From JAUUSJ01 sp964439395 (lineage in GTDB: Bacteria; Bacillota; Clostridia; Lachnospirales; Lachnospiraceae), in contig CAYTNV010000001.1 in NCBI GenBank assembly GCA_964439395.1, forward strand, positions 186,001 to 250,000: DNA of 64,000 nucleotides. Direction: 5' to 3'. Under the pieces are notes generated by a model. That model was given only the letters and a program-made list of their open reading frames with translations, was not told the DNA's origin and ran no database searches. The position numbers were made by a program, and so were the translations under genes. Positions 26,348-35,351 of the stretch are shown in pieces (positions within the stretch are counted from its first letter, which is position 1; every line of letters begins with the position of its first letter).

Positions 26348-27220
26348 ATGATTATTGATTTTCACACTCACACTTTTCCAGAAAAAATTTCTATAAAGGT
26401 TATGGATAAACTGAGCAGAGTTTCTGGTGCGGTTCCAGATACAATAGGTTCTATTCCAGCTCTCGCTGAGTCAATGCAAAACGCAGGAATAGATTATTCT
26501 ATTAATCTTCCTGTTATGACATCACCAAATCAGGTCGTTTCTGTAAATACAGGGTTAATTAAGGAAAAGCAAGATATGTTAAGAGACGGTATTATTACTT
26601 TTGGTGGGATACATCCAGATTTTATTGATTATAAAACTGAATTAAGAAGATTAAAAAAAGAAGGAATTTTGGGAATTAAGATTCACCCAGCTTATCAAAA
26701 TATGGACTTAGATGATATTCGTATGATGCGTATTATTGCTTACGCCTCAGAGCTAGGGCTTATTGTATTAACACATGCTGGATATGATATCGGGATTTAT
26801 GACCATAACTACGCTTCTGTCGCTCATATTTTAAAGATTTTAAAAGAAGTACAGCCAGAAAAATTTGTACTGGCACATATGGGAAACTGGGCTTTTTGGA
26901 ATGAAGTAGAGAGTGACTTAGCTGGAGCACCTGTATGGTTTGATTCTGCCTTTTCTATTGGACCAATTCGTCAGCGTCAAGACGGTGGAATATATCCTTA
27001 TAATAATATTGTTTTAGGAGATGAAGATTTTTTAAGACTTGCCAGAAAACATGGAATGGATAAGATTTTATTTGCTACAGATTGTCCTTGGCAGGGACAA
27101 AAAAAATATGTGGAACGTTTTCAAAATATTGGATTGACTAAGGAAGAACAACGTCTTTTCTTCGCAGAAAACGCAGTTAAACTTTTTGGAGTCTCTCTGA
27201 TTAAAAACAATAGATATTGA
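26348..27220 (+). CDS. Amidohydrolase family protein (metal-dependent hydrolase)
   Basis: 290 aa TIM-barrel hydrolase/decarboxylase of the Amidohydro_2 type. The metal-binding HTHTFPEKI is at residues 5-13, a second His lies in VLTHAGYDIG, a third in KFVLAHMGNW, and the metal Asp in LFATDCPW. The ATG at 26348 is chosen over 26330 because GAGGGAG (26335) is positioned for it. The substrate is unknown. The gene is monocistronic, with an adjacent dyad-bearing promoter and a terminator-like hairpin after it. Confidence 0.85.
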   Translation: MIIDFHTHTFPEKISIKVMDKLSRVSGAVPDTIGSIPALAESMQNAGIDYSINLPVMTSPNQVVSVNTGLIKEKQDMLRDGIITFGGIHPDFIDYKTELRRLKKEGILGIKIHPAYQNMDLDDIRMMRIIAYASELGLIVLTHAGYDIGIYDHNYASVAHILKILKEVQPEKFVLAHMGNWAFWNEVESDLAGAPVWFDSAFSIGPIRQRQDGGIYPYNNIVLGDEDFLRLARKHGMDKILFATDCPWQGQKKYVERFQNIGLTKEEQRLFFAENAVKLFGVSLIKNNRY

Positions 27221-27248
27221 TAATATTTAGTTATACATAGTCGAAAGC

Positions 27249-27289
27249 CAAGAGAAAACCTGTTTGCTTGTCAAATGTGTTTTCTCTTG
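27249..27289. terminator. Hairpin after the amidohydrolase
   Basis: CAAGAGAAAAC (27249-27259) is perfectly complementary to GTTTTCTCTTG (27279-27289) with a 19-nt loop. The arm is T-rich but there is no long T-tail, so it is a moderate terminator. Confidence 0.55.
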
Positions 27290-27359
27290 ACTCTCGGCGT
27301 CTGCATTCATTTTTTCTTAGTATCACAATCTGTATTCACAGAGTATACCATATTGCCCT

Positions 27360-27506
27360 GCAAGCGAAATCAGCTTACGCTGTTTTATAAGGCATATTTT
27401 AAGCCTGTAGGTATTGTGTAAGACTTCGTAATATAGTTTCTTTCGGATTAGACAGGCAACGGTGGCTGAAGTAGGGAACTCGGTAACTTGTTTCCGAGTA
27501 ATTCAT
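27360..27506 (+). mobile_element. Possible omega-RNA-like IS605 remnant without tnpB
   Basis: The 3' part reads GAAGTAGGGAACTCGGTAAC then TTGTTTCCGAGT, ending in AATTCAT. The terminal hairpin ACTCGG/CCGAGT encloses the loop TAACTTGTTT. The same layout with a covarying stem (GCTTAG/CTGAGC) and nearly the same loop recurs at 59538-59570. Farther upstream GCCTGT (27403-27408) can pair with ACAGGC (27452-27457). This looks like a structured RNA tail of the type found at IS605 right ends. Otherwise the 27221-27521 gap holds no gene. Confidence 0.4.
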
Positions 27507-27521
27507 GAGCAATAATGAAAT

Positions 27522-28274
27522 TTAGAGTAAACTTCCGTCTGTAGAGATTGTATAAACTTCAAGAGGAATATTTTTTCCACAGTTTGCAATTGCGTTTTTT
27601 GTTGCACGCTCAAGTGCGCCACAGCAAGGCACAATCATGCGAGTCATCGTCACACTTTTAATATCGTTATTAGCAAAAATTGCGGTTAATTTTTCAGTAT
27701 AATCACCTTCATCAAGCTTTGGACAGCCGACTAGCGTGATACGTCCCTTAATAAATTTATTGTGGAAATCTCCGTAAGCGTAAGCGGTACAGTCAGCAGC
27801 AACTAAAATATCCGATTTGTCAAAATATGGTGCAGTAATAGGAAGTAGTTTAATTTGAATAGGCCATTGAGAAAGTTGACTTTCACAGGACGAATATATA
27901 TTAGTAGTTTTTTGAGCGTGTTCAATTGTTTTTGACTGAGAACCAGGACAGCCATAAAATGGTGCAGAATTTCTTTTGATTGTTTGAGGGATAGAGCCGG
28001 GACAGTCAGAGAAAATAGGAGCTGCTTTTTTTTCTTTTGTAGCTTGAGCGGCTTTTACAGCAGCTTCATCGTAGGCGGGAGCTTCTCTTTCTTCAAAGCT
28101 GATTGCATTCATTGGACAGGCTGGAAGACAATCACCGAGACCATCGCAGTAATTTTCTCTCATTAATTTTGCTTTTCTATCCACAATATCAATGGCACCT
28201 TCATGGCAGGCAGCGGCGCAAAGACCACATCCGTTGCATTTTTCTTCGTCTATTTTGATAATTTTTCTAATCAT
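27522..28274 (-). CDS. 4Fe-4S ferredoxin-domain protein
   Basis: 250 aa. The N-terminus has two [4Fe-4S] sites of bacterial ferredoxin type (CNGCGLCAAACHEGAI and CDGLGDCLPACPMNAI). A Cys-bearing linker (SDCPGS, GCPGS) and a C-terminal domain of about 130 residues follow, with further Cys (VAADCTAYAYGDF, GCPKLDEGDY, VPCCGALERATKNA). The same organisation is common in Clostridia, where the function is unassigned but a redox or metal-sensing role is likely. TTTTTTCCTCC on the plus strand is the complement of its ribosome site. It is alone on its strand. Confidence 0.88.
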   Translation of the reverse strand: MIRKIIKIDEEKCNGCGLCAAACHEGAIDIVDRKAKLMRENYCDGLGDCLPACPMNAISFEEREAPAYDEAAVKAAQATKEKKAAPIFSDCPGSIPQTIKRNSAPFYGCPGSQSKTIEHAQKTTNIYSSCESQLSQWPIQIKLLPITAPYFDKSDILVAADCTAYAYGDFHNKFIKGRITLVGCPKLDEGDYTEKLTAIFANNDIKSVTMTRMIVPCCGALERATKNAIANCGKNIPLEVYTISTDGSLL

Positions 28275-28446
28275 GTTTTTTCCTCCTTCGTATTTGAGAA
28301 CTTATTTTGTAGTTTTGTGTAAGCTATAATATGTATAGCGTGATTTTTTGGGATAGCTATCTTTTAGCGTACTCGTATCATAGCATAATTATAAGGACAA
28401 ATCTGTTGTAAACACAACGAAATTTGAAAATTAAGAGAGAAGTTAG

Positions 28447-28475
28447 TTGCATAGTGAAAAGAATAGGGGTATAAT
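28447..28475 (+). promoter_or_regulatory. Promoter of the teichoic acid operon
   Basis: TTGCAT (28447-28452), 17-bp spacer, TATAAT (28470-28475). The roughly 90-nt leader holds a hairpin (GCTGAGATG pairs with CATCTTAGC, about 28516-28540) and no other feature. Confidence 0.7.
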
Positions 28476-28574
28476 ATCGTTGTGGCGTAGGCGAAATATA
28501 CACCATATAACTGATGCTGAGATGGCAAGCGCATCTTAGCTCAGAAAGAATATACAAGATTGGGAGAAAGAATA

Positions 28575-29354
28575 GTGAAGCAATATTTAAACAATTTTGT
28601 GAAATATCAGTTTCTCTTAAAGGAATTGGTAAAAAAAGAAATCAAGCTAAAATATCGAAGATCAAAGCTCGGTATTCTTTGGACCTTGATTGAACCTTTA
28701 CTTACAATGATTGTTTTGACCATTGTATTTGGAACATTCTTCGGAAGAGATGATAAGCAGTTTCCAGTCTATATTTTAACAGGGCGATTACTGTATTCTT
28801 ATTTTTCTGAGAGTACAAAAGGGGCACTTCGCTCTATTCGAAGGAATTCCGCAATGATTAAAAAGGTGTATGTACCCAAATATATTTATCCTTTAGCGGG
28901 TGTTTTATCAAGTTATATCATCTTTTTGATCTCTCTTATTGTCCTTGTAGGAGTGGCAGCTGTACTGCAAGTAGAGCCTACAGTTTATATTATAGGTGCG
29001 GTAATACCGTTATGCCTGATTTTTATTATGTCACTTGGAGTCGGAATGATTTTGGCAACATTGGCTGTCTTTTTTAGAGATTTGGAATATTTATGGGGAG
29101 TTGTACTTATGCTTATTATGTATACATGTGCAATTTTCTATAAGACAGACAGAGTTATTGATACTGGCAATGGATGGGTATTTCATGTAAATCCATTGTA
29201 CGCAGTTATTTCCAATTTCAGAGACTGTGTTCTTTATGGACAACCGATGGATACACATATGTTATTGTTGTCATTGATTTTTAGTTTTAGTGTGCTAATT
29301 ATCGGCTTTTTTATCTTTTATAAGAATCAGGACAAGTTTATTTTGCATATCTAG
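28575..29354 (+). CDS. tagG: Polysaccharide/teichoic acid ABC exporter, permease
   Basis: 259 aa membrane subunit of an ABC-2 exporter, TagG-like, with six hydrophobic segments. The N-terminal amphipathic region KEIKLKYRRSKLGILWTLIE is typical, as is the ending with NPLYAVISNFRDCVLYG. The GTG at 28575 is preferred over TTG 28560 because GGGAG lies 7-8 nt before it. It exports lipid-linked polymer across the membrane, with TagH as ATPase. The operon continues to 35299. Confidence 0.88.
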   Translation: MKQYLNNFVKYQFLLKELVKKEIKLKYRRSKLGILWTLIEPLLTMIVLTIVFGTFFGRDDKQFPVYILTGRLLYSYFSESTKGALRSIRRNSAMIKKVYVPKYIYPLAGVLSSYIIFLISLIVLVGVAAVLQVEPTVYIIGAVIPLCLIFIMSLGVGMILATLAVFFRDLEYLWGVVLMLIMYTCAIFYKTDRVIDTGNGWVFHVNPLYAVISNFRDCVLYGQPMDTHMLLLSLIFSFSVLIIGFFIFYKNQDKFILHI

Positions 29355-29366
29355 GAGGAAATGAGA

Positions 29367-30098
29367 GTGGAAGTACTAAAGGTAGACCATGTAGGTATGA
29401 AATTCAATCTCAGTAAGGAAAAGGTTGATAATCTAAAAGAATATGTAATACGTTGGCTAAAAAAAGAATTGACCTATAATGAGTTTTGGGCTCTAAAAGA
29501 TGTAAGCTTTTCTCTGCAGAAGGGAGATCGTCTCGGAATCCTAGGATTAAATGGTGCGGGAAAGAGTACTTTGCTAAAAGTTGTAGCTGGAGTTTTAAAG
29601 CCGACAGAGGGAACGGTTATGACAAAAGGGAAGATTGTTCCTCTGCTAGAACTTGGAGCAGGATTTGACAAGGAGTATACGGGAGCGGAGAATATTTATC
29701 TCTATGGAGCTGTACTTGGTTATAGCAGGAAATTTGTGGAACAAAAATTTGATGAGATTGTCGAGTTTTCGGGATTAGGAGAATTTATTGATGTTCCGCT
29801 AAAAAATTATTCATCTGGTATGAAGTCTAGACTTGGATTTTCTATTGCCACAGTTGTAGACCCAGAAATCTTAATCTTAGATGAGGTTTTATCTGTGGGT
29901 GATGTAAAGTTTAGAAAAAAGAGCGAGAAAAAGATTATGGATATGTTTGATGATGGTGTCACTGTCTTATTTGTATCACATTCTCTAGCTCAGGTAAAGA
30001 GGCTTTGTAATAAAGCGATTTTATTGGAGAGGGGAAAAATTATTGCGAGTGGCGATATTGAAGAAGTAAGTAAAATATACGAAGAAAAAACAAAATAG
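29367..30098 (+). CDS. tagH: Polysaccharide/teichoic acid ABC exporter, ATPase
   Basis: 243 aa ABC ATPase of the TagH class. Walker A GLNGAGKSTLLK, signature YSSGMKSRLGFS, Walker B ILILDEVLSVGD and the H-loop VSHSLAQ are all present. It pairs with the upstream permease. The GTG at 29367 is favoured over ATG 29361 because AGGAGG (29353-29358) is only 2 nt from the ATG but 8 nt from the GTG. Confidence 0.9.
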   Translation: MEVLKVDHVGMKFNLSKEKVDNLKEYVIRWLKKELTYNEFWALKDVSFSLQKGDRLGILGLNGAGKSTLLKVVAGVLKPTEGTVMTKGKIVPLLELGAGFDKEYTGAENIYLYGAVLGYSRKFVEQKFDEIVEFSGLGEFIDVPLKNYSSGMKSRLGFSIATVVDPEILILDEVLSVGDVKFRKKSEKKIMDMFDDGVTVLFVSHSLAQVKRLCNKAILLERGKIIASGDIEEVSKIYEEKTK

Positions 30099-30126
30099 TA
30101 ATGAAAGAAAAGGGAGTTTTGGAGTT

Positions 30127-30534
30127 ATGAAGAAAGTAATTACGTATGGAACATATGACTTATTACATGTGGGGCATATTAATTTGTTGAGAAGAGCGAA
30201 AGCAATGGGAGATTATTTGATTGTAGCTATCTCTTCAGATGAATTTAATGCACTTAAAAATAAAAAGGCGTACTATAGTTTTGAGGACAGAAAGAAAATT
30301 CTTGAATCAATTAAGTATGTAGATGAAGTTATTCCAGAGTATACATGGGAACAAAAAATATCAGATGTAGTAGATAATAATGTTGATGTCTTTGTTATGG
30401 GAAGTGACTGGACAGGTAAATTTGATTTTTTAAAAGATTATTGCGAGGTGATTTACCTTCCAAGAACAGAGGGAATCTCAACAACAAAGATTAAGAATGA
30501 CTTAAATTTAAAAGAAAAGACAAAGGAACAGTAA
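30127..30534 (+). CDS. tagD: Glycerol-3-phosphate cytidylyltransferase
   Basis: 135 aa. It makes CDP-glycerol from CTP and sn-glycerol-3-phosphate, the donor used by the transferases downstream. Signatures are GTYDLLHVGHINLLRRAK (HxGH nucleotide-binding site) and the RTEGISTTKIKND loop, both typical of TagD. Same operon, and the product is exactly the substrate needed by the three following genes. Confidence 0.95.
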   Translation: MKKVITYGTYDLLHVGHINLLRRAKAMGDYLIVAISSDEFNALKNKKAYYSFEDRKKILESIKYVDEVIPEYTWEQKISDVVDNNVDVFVMGSDWTGKFDFLKDYCEVIYLPRTEGISTTKIKNDLNLKEKTKEQ

Positions 30535-30552
30535 GAGGGGAGCCAAATTTAA

Positions 30553-32958
30553 ATGAAGGTAAGTATTATTGTACCTTTTAAAAAAGGAACACATTTTTTA
30601 GATGATTGTTTTATTAGTATTAAGGAACAGGGCTTAGAGAGCTTTGAGACGATTTTGGTTTTGGACCATGTAGAGGAGGAGTTAGACTCTATTATAGAGG
30701 AGTATAAAGAGGAGTTAAATTTAACCGTTCTCTCTTTGCCTGACGATAAGACAGGAGTGGCAGCGGCCCGTAATGCAGGCTTAGATATCGCTCAGGGTGA
30801 GTATATTTATTTCTTAGATAGCGATGACTATCTAAAAGACGGCACTTTGACAAAGCTTTTAGAGCTTGTAGAGAATGATAGTTTAGACCTTGTCTATGGT
30901 CTAAAGGAGACGAGTTGGTTTAAGAGAAGTGTTTATCTTGAGGCCAATAAAGAACTTACAGCGCAGCAAAAAAGTATAGAGCGATATATTCAAAGTGGAG
31001 TTACTTTTTTTGTAAGTCACGAAAAGCCATCACCTATCTTAGAGTCTAAAGCAGACGAGGAAGAAGAGGAAGAATCTGAGACAGAGCAGGGACGAGAGAT
31101 GGATGACCAAGATGAGCCAACTGTCAAGAAAGAGAAAAACTTAAACCAAGATGAGGAAGTAAGATTAGTCGATGGCAGAGTAAAAGCAATAAAAAATATT
31201 GTATATTTTAAGCCATATCACTATCTATTTTCGAGAAGAAGAGCCTTTGGAAGTCTATCTATATTGAATATTTTATTTAGAAAAGAGTTTTTAAAAGAGC
31301 AATCCCTTCGTTTTGATGAGGAGCTCATTTTATACTGCGATGTTCCATTCTTAGCAGTAGCTCTTGATAAAATGGAAAGTTTTGGATGCAGTTTAGAATC
31401 TAGTTATATTAAGAGAAGACATAATGATGAGATTAATCTTCCTTCTCTTAGCAAGATGAAAAGAGGAGACCGTTTTCCTCAGATGGTGGCGGCATATTAT
31501 GCGGCGAGAGAGCAGGTGGAGCATAATCTGTTTTTGAAACATGCCCTTGAGAAGCATATTTGTAAGTATTATATTGTTAGCTTTGCACCAAAGATTCGAA
31601 GAAGTAGAAGAAAGAAATGGAGAGGCAGCAATTTTGATTTAATGACAGAGGTTATGAAAGATATTAATATTTCTAAACTTCGCTCTAGCCGTATCATCAA
31701 TAAAGATGGAAGAAAACTCTTAAAGCTTGTGAAAAAAGGAGACATCAAAGGCTCTATCAAAAAAGTAAATTCTGTTCTCGCAAAAAAGAAATTTAAAAAG
31801 ATGATTAAAAATAAAGGACAGTTTTACCGTGCAATTGATAAGCATATTTTTCGTAAATTACCTATGAAGAAAAATTGGATTTGCTTTGAAAGCTTCCTTG
31901 GAAAGCAGTACGCTGATAGCTGTAAGTATATTTATGAATATTTATTGAAAAACTATAAAAAAGATTATAAGTTTATTTGGATTATTAACGATGATAGTGT
32001 AAAGATTCCTGGAAATCCAACTCGTGTTCATCGTTTTAGCCTTAAGTATTTTTATTATATGACTCGCTCTAAATATTGGGTAAATAATATGAGACAGCCA
32101 AAATGGTATCCAAAGAGAAAGGGAAATGTATTTTTGGAGACATGGCATGGAACACCACTTAAGAAGCTTGTATTTGATATGGAAGATGTCTATTCCGCAT
32201 CTCCAACTTATAAAGCAGAGGTATACTCTCAGTCTAGAAAATGGGATTATCTTGTATCGGATAATCCATTCTCCACAGAAGTATTCCAAAGCTGCTTTAT
32301 GTTCCCGAAACAGAGAATTTTGGAGTATGGATATCCAAGAAACGATTTAATGCATCATCCACATAAGGATAAAATTGCGGATCGTATTCGCAAGAAGGTC
32401 GGTGTTCCAGAAGGCAAAAAGACAATTCTTTATGCTCCTACATGGAGAGATGATGAGTATTATGGTAAGGGACAGTATAAGTTTAAGCTTCAATTAGATC
32501 TTAGAAGACTTCGAGAGGAGTTTGGGGATGAATATGTTATTTTACTCCGCACGCATTATTTTATCGCGGATTCTTTGGATGTAACAGGAGTGGAGGATTT
32601 TGCAATCAACGTAAGTAAATATAGCGATATTACAGAATTATATTTGATTTCTGATATTTGTATTACAGATTATTCTTCTGTATTTTTCGACTATGCAAAT
32701 TTAAAGAGACCGATTTTATTCTTCACATATGACCTAGAGAAATATAGAGATGTTCTTCGAGGATTTTATATTGATATTGAAAAAGAGATTCCAGGTCCTC
32801 TTTTGTATACTAACGACGAGGTTGTGGACGCCATCAGAAATATCGATAAGATTGAAAAACAATATCATGATCGATATGAAGAATTTTATAATAGATTCTG
32901 TGCATTGGATGACGGACATGCCGCTGAGAGAATTGTAGAAAAGGTATTTCGTTCATAA
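30553..32958 (+). CDS. Fused GT2 glycosyltransferase and CDP-glycerol glycerophosphotransferase
   Basis: 801 aa with two catalytic parts. Residues 1 to about 115 are a GT2 fold (KVSIIVPFKKGTHFLDDCF, GVAAARNAGL, and the metal-binding FLDSDDYLKDG). After an acidic spacer (EEEEEESETEQ near residue 175) and a helical middle, residues from about 430 to 801 form a TagF/TagB-type glycerophosphotransferase: ETWHGTPLKKL, YAPTWRDDEYYGKGQYKF, LLRTHYFIADSL and ICITDYSSVFFDYANL. It would add glycerol-phosphate units, and possibly a sugar, to wall teichoic acid. The second domain overlaps in motif content with the next gene, suggesting duplication. Confidence 0.9.
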   Translation: MKVSIIVPFKKGTHFLDDCFISIKEQGLESFETILVLDHVEEELDSIIEEYKEELNLTVLSLPDDKTGVAAARNAGLDIAQGEYIYFLDSDDYLKDGTLTKLLELVENDSLDLVYGLKETSWFKRSVYLEANKELTAQQKSIERYIQSGVTFFVSHEKPSPILESKADEEEEEESETEQGREMDDQDEPTVKKEKNLNQDEEVRLVDGRVKAIKNIVYFKPYHYLFSRRRAFGSLSILNILFRKEFLKEQSLRFDEELILYCDVPFLAVALDKMESFGCSLESSYIKRRHNDEINLPSLSKMKRGDRFPQMVAAYYAAREQVEHNLFLKHALEKHICKYYIVSFAPKIRRSRRKKWRGSNFDLMTEVMKDINISKLRSSRIINKDGRKLLKLVKKGDIKGSIKKVNSVLAKKKFKKMIKNKGQFYRAIDKHIFRKLPMKKNWICFESFLGKQYADSCKYIYEYLLKNYKKDYKFIWIINDDSVKIPGNPTRVHRFSLKYFYYMTRSKYWVNNMRQPKWYPKRKGNVFLETWHGTPLKKLVFDMEDVYSASPTYKAEVYSQSRKWDYLVSDNPFSTEVFQSCFMFPKQRILEYGYPRNDLMHHPHKDKIADRIRKKVGVPEGKKTILYAPTWRDDEYYGKGQYKFKLQLDLRRLREEFGDEYVILLRTHYFIADSLDVTGVEDFAINVSKYSDITELYLISDICITDYSSVFFDYANLKRPILFFTYDLEKYRDVLRGFYIDIEKEIPGPLLYTNDEVVDAIRNIDKIEKQYHDRYEEFYNRFCALDDGHAAERIVEKVFRS

Positions 32959-34178
32959 TGTTTCAAAAAATAAGAGCAATGATTAAAAAGATAGTAGTGT
33001 TTTTCTACCGTATTAGCGTAAATATATTGCCGCTAAGTAAAAATATCATTTTATTTGAGAGTAATCTTGGCAGAAATTATACAGGAAATCCAAGATATAT
33101 TTATGAAGAGATGGTAAGAAGGGGGATGGATAAAAAATACCGTTGTATATGGTTTTTGGATGATCCATCCACCGAGATACCAGGAAAATGTAAGAAAGTA
33201 AAAAGAGCACATCTTCGCTATTTATTTTATATGGCGATTGGAAAGGTATGGTGCTTTGATTCAAGAGACCCCGCTTTTATTGTGAAGCGGGAGGGAGCCG
33301 TCTATATTCAGACATGGCATGGAACACCACTTAAGAAGCTGGCACTTGATATGGAGCATGTTGAAATGGCTTCCACGAATGATATTAATGAGTATAGACA
33401 GGAATTTTATGACAATGCGAAGCGATGGGATTATTTAATTTCACAAAATGCATTTTCTACTGAAACTTTTCGCAGATGTTTCGCTTTCGATAAAACAATG
33501 CTTGAGATAGGATATCCAAGAAATGATATTTTATTTAAGAGAAATACAAAAGAAGAGATAAATAAGATAAAAGATGAACTTCAGATACCAAAGAATAAAA
33601 AAGTGATTCTCTATGCTCCTACTTGGAGAGATAATCAGTTTTATGCACAGGGAAGATATAAGTTTGTCTCACCGCTAGATTATGATAAGATGCGAGATGT
33701 TTTAGGAAAAGACATAATTTTAATAGTCAAATATCATTATCTGGTAAAAGATTCTATTGATTGGACTAAATATAGAGATTTTATCTATACATTTAATGAG
33801 ACGTTTGATATCGCAAAGCTATATCTTGTGGCAGATGCATTAATTACAGATTATTCCTCTGTTATGTTTGACTATAGCATTTTAGGGCGTCCAATGTATT
33901 TTTTTGCCTATGATCTAGAAGATTATAGACAGAATTTAAGAGGATTTTATTTTGATTTTTTAGAAGAAGCGCCAGGTCCAGTTTCTCAGACGACAGATGA
34001 GTTAATAGAAAATATTACTCATTATGATGAACAAGAGTGGAATGAGAAATATAGGGCATTCCAAAAGAAATACAATCATGCTGATTGTGGAAAAGCGTCA
34101 GCAAAAGTAGTATATTTAATTCATAGTATATTACAGGGAAGAAAAGTAGCTCAAAAAAGGAATGATATAATAAGATGA
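32958..34178 (+). CDS. CDP-glycerol glycerophosphotransferase
   Basis: 406 aa. It carries the full glycerophosphotransferase motifs: QTWHGTPLKKLALDMEH, YAPTWRDNQFYAQGRYKF, KYHYLVKDSIDW and ITDYSSVMFDYSIL. It is closely similar in layout to the C-terminal half of the preceding protein, likely a duplication. It overlaps the previous gene's stop by one base and the next gene's start by 4 nt, so it is translationally coupled. It builds the poly-glycerol-phosphate chain or its primer. Confidence 0.92.
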   Translation: MFQKIRAMIKKIVVFFYRISVNILPLSKNIILFESNLGRNYTGNPRYIYEEMVRRGMDKKYRCIWFLDDPSTEIPGKCKKVKRAHLRYLFYMAIGKVWCFDSRDPAFIVKREGAVYIQTWHGTPLKKLALDMEHVEMASTNDINEYRQEFYDNAKRWDYLISQNAFSTETFRRCFAFDKTMLEIGYPRNDILFKRNTKEEINKIKDELQIPKNKKVILYAPTWRDNQFYAQGRYKFVSPLDYDKMRDVLGKDIILIVKYHYLVKDSIDWTKYRDFIYTFNETFDIAKLYLVADALITDYSSVMFDYSILGRPMYFFAYDLEDYRQNLRGFYFDFLEEAPGPVSQTTDELIENITHYDEQEWNEKYRAFQKKYNHADCGKASAKVVYLIHSILQGRKVAQKRNDIIR

Positions 34179-35299
34179 AAGAGATAGGGTATCATATCTT
34201 TGCATTTTTCTTTCAGCTATACTCATTTTTGGGGGTTGACGAAAATAGAGTGTTTTTTGTTATGACTCATGATGATGGTAGAGAGGGAAATGTAGGGACT
34301 GTGTTAACATACTTAAAAAAGAATAAATCAAATATAAAATATGCCAGGGTGACAAGGCGAAGAACTGATTTTAAGGGGAAGGGGAAAGCGAGAAGAGCAT
34401 TACGCTTTTTTCTTCGGACTTCCTATGAGATGGCAAGAGCAAAGTATATTTTCTTAGACAATGTATTTTTACCGATGGCTTTTTGCAAAGTTAAGGATGA
34501 GGTGAGAGTCATTCAGCTATGGCATGGTACTGGTACTATTAAGAAGTTTGGGCAGGATGTCAACGAGGGAAGATTAAAAGAGTTAGAAAAAAGAGCAAAT
34601 CAAAAAATTACCGATTTAATCGTAAACTCAGATGAGACGAAGACATTGTATGCAGGATGCTTTGGAATCGAAGAAGATAAAGTTCGAGTGCTTGGCTTGC
34701 CAAGAACGGATGTATTTTTTCATAAGAGAGTACAAGAACGAAGATTAGAAGAGTTTTATAAGCAATATCCTGAACTTAGAGATAAGAAAATTATTTTGTA
34801 TGCTCCTACATTTCGAGATGATGAGTTGGTGCATCCATCGATTTCATTTTCAATAGATGATTTGATGGAGCAGATGGACGAGGATGTCTGTCTGGCACTT
34901 CGTTTGCATCCGTTTGTTGCTTATTCTATTCCATATGAGGGAAAATATAGAGATAGGGTTTATGATTTTTCACTCTATAATAAGTTGAACACGCTATTAT
35001 TTGCCACAGATTGTCTTGTCACAGATTATTCTTCGATTATTTTTGAGTATGTAGCATTAAACCGTCCTATGGTATTTTATGCTTATGATTTAGATGAATT
35101 TAAAAAAGATGGGAGAGGTTTTTATAATGAATATGAGACCTACGTCCCAGGTCCTGTCGTTCAGACTGAGAAGGAGCTTATTAAGGCTCTTAAGAAAAAA
35201 AGTATCAATCAAGAGAAAATAATACAATTTCGAGAGAGAGCTTATGCTTATACAGATGGAAGAGCGACAAAAAGATTAATTGATGAAGTCTTTAAATAA
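34175..35299 (+). CDS. CDP-glycerol glycerophosphotransferase
   Basis: 374 aa, a more divergent member of the same family. The active-site variant is QLWHGTGTIKKFGQD, followed by YAPTFRDDELVHPSISF, LRLHPFVAYSIPY and VTDYSSIIFEYVALNRP. Because its key motif differs from the HGTPLKKL of its two neighbours, it may act at another step, such as priming versus elongation (inference). Last gene of the operon. Confidence 0.9.
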   Translation: MKEIGYHIFAFFFQLYSFLGVDENRVFFVMTHDDGREGNVGTVLTYLKKNKSNIKYARVTRRRTDFKGKGKARRALRFFLRTSYEMARAKYIFLDNVFLPMAFCKVKDEVRVIQLWHGTGTIKKFGQDVNEGRLKELEKRANQKITDLIVNSDETKTLYAGCFGIEEDKVRVLGLPRTDVFFHKRVQERRLEEFYKQYPELRDKKIILYAPTFRDDELVHPSISFSIDDLMEQMDEDVCLALRLHPFVAYSIPYEGKYRDRVYDFSLYNKLNTLLFATDCLVTDYSSIIFEYVALNRPMVFYAYDLDEFKKDGRGFYNEYETYVPGPVVQTEKELIKALKKKSINQEKIIQFRERAYAYTDGRATKRLIDEVFK

Positions 35300-35303
35300 A
35301 AAT

Positions 35304-35349
35304 AAAGAAGAGGATATTGCAAAATGAATTTTGCAATATCCTCTTTTCT
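35304..35349. terminator. Bidirectional terminator after the teichoic acid operon
   Basis: GAGGATATTGCAAAA (35310-35324), 4-nt loop, and its perfect complement (35329-35343), extended by A/T-rich flanks. It resembles the terminator at 1301-1351 and serves both converging transcripts. Confidence 0.85.
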
Positions 35350-35351
35350 TT

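Noticed and set aside
28516..28540. T-box or riboswitch in the teichoic acid operon leader
   Set aside because: The leader is only about 90 nt, has one simple hairpin and no T-box or other conserved sequence.
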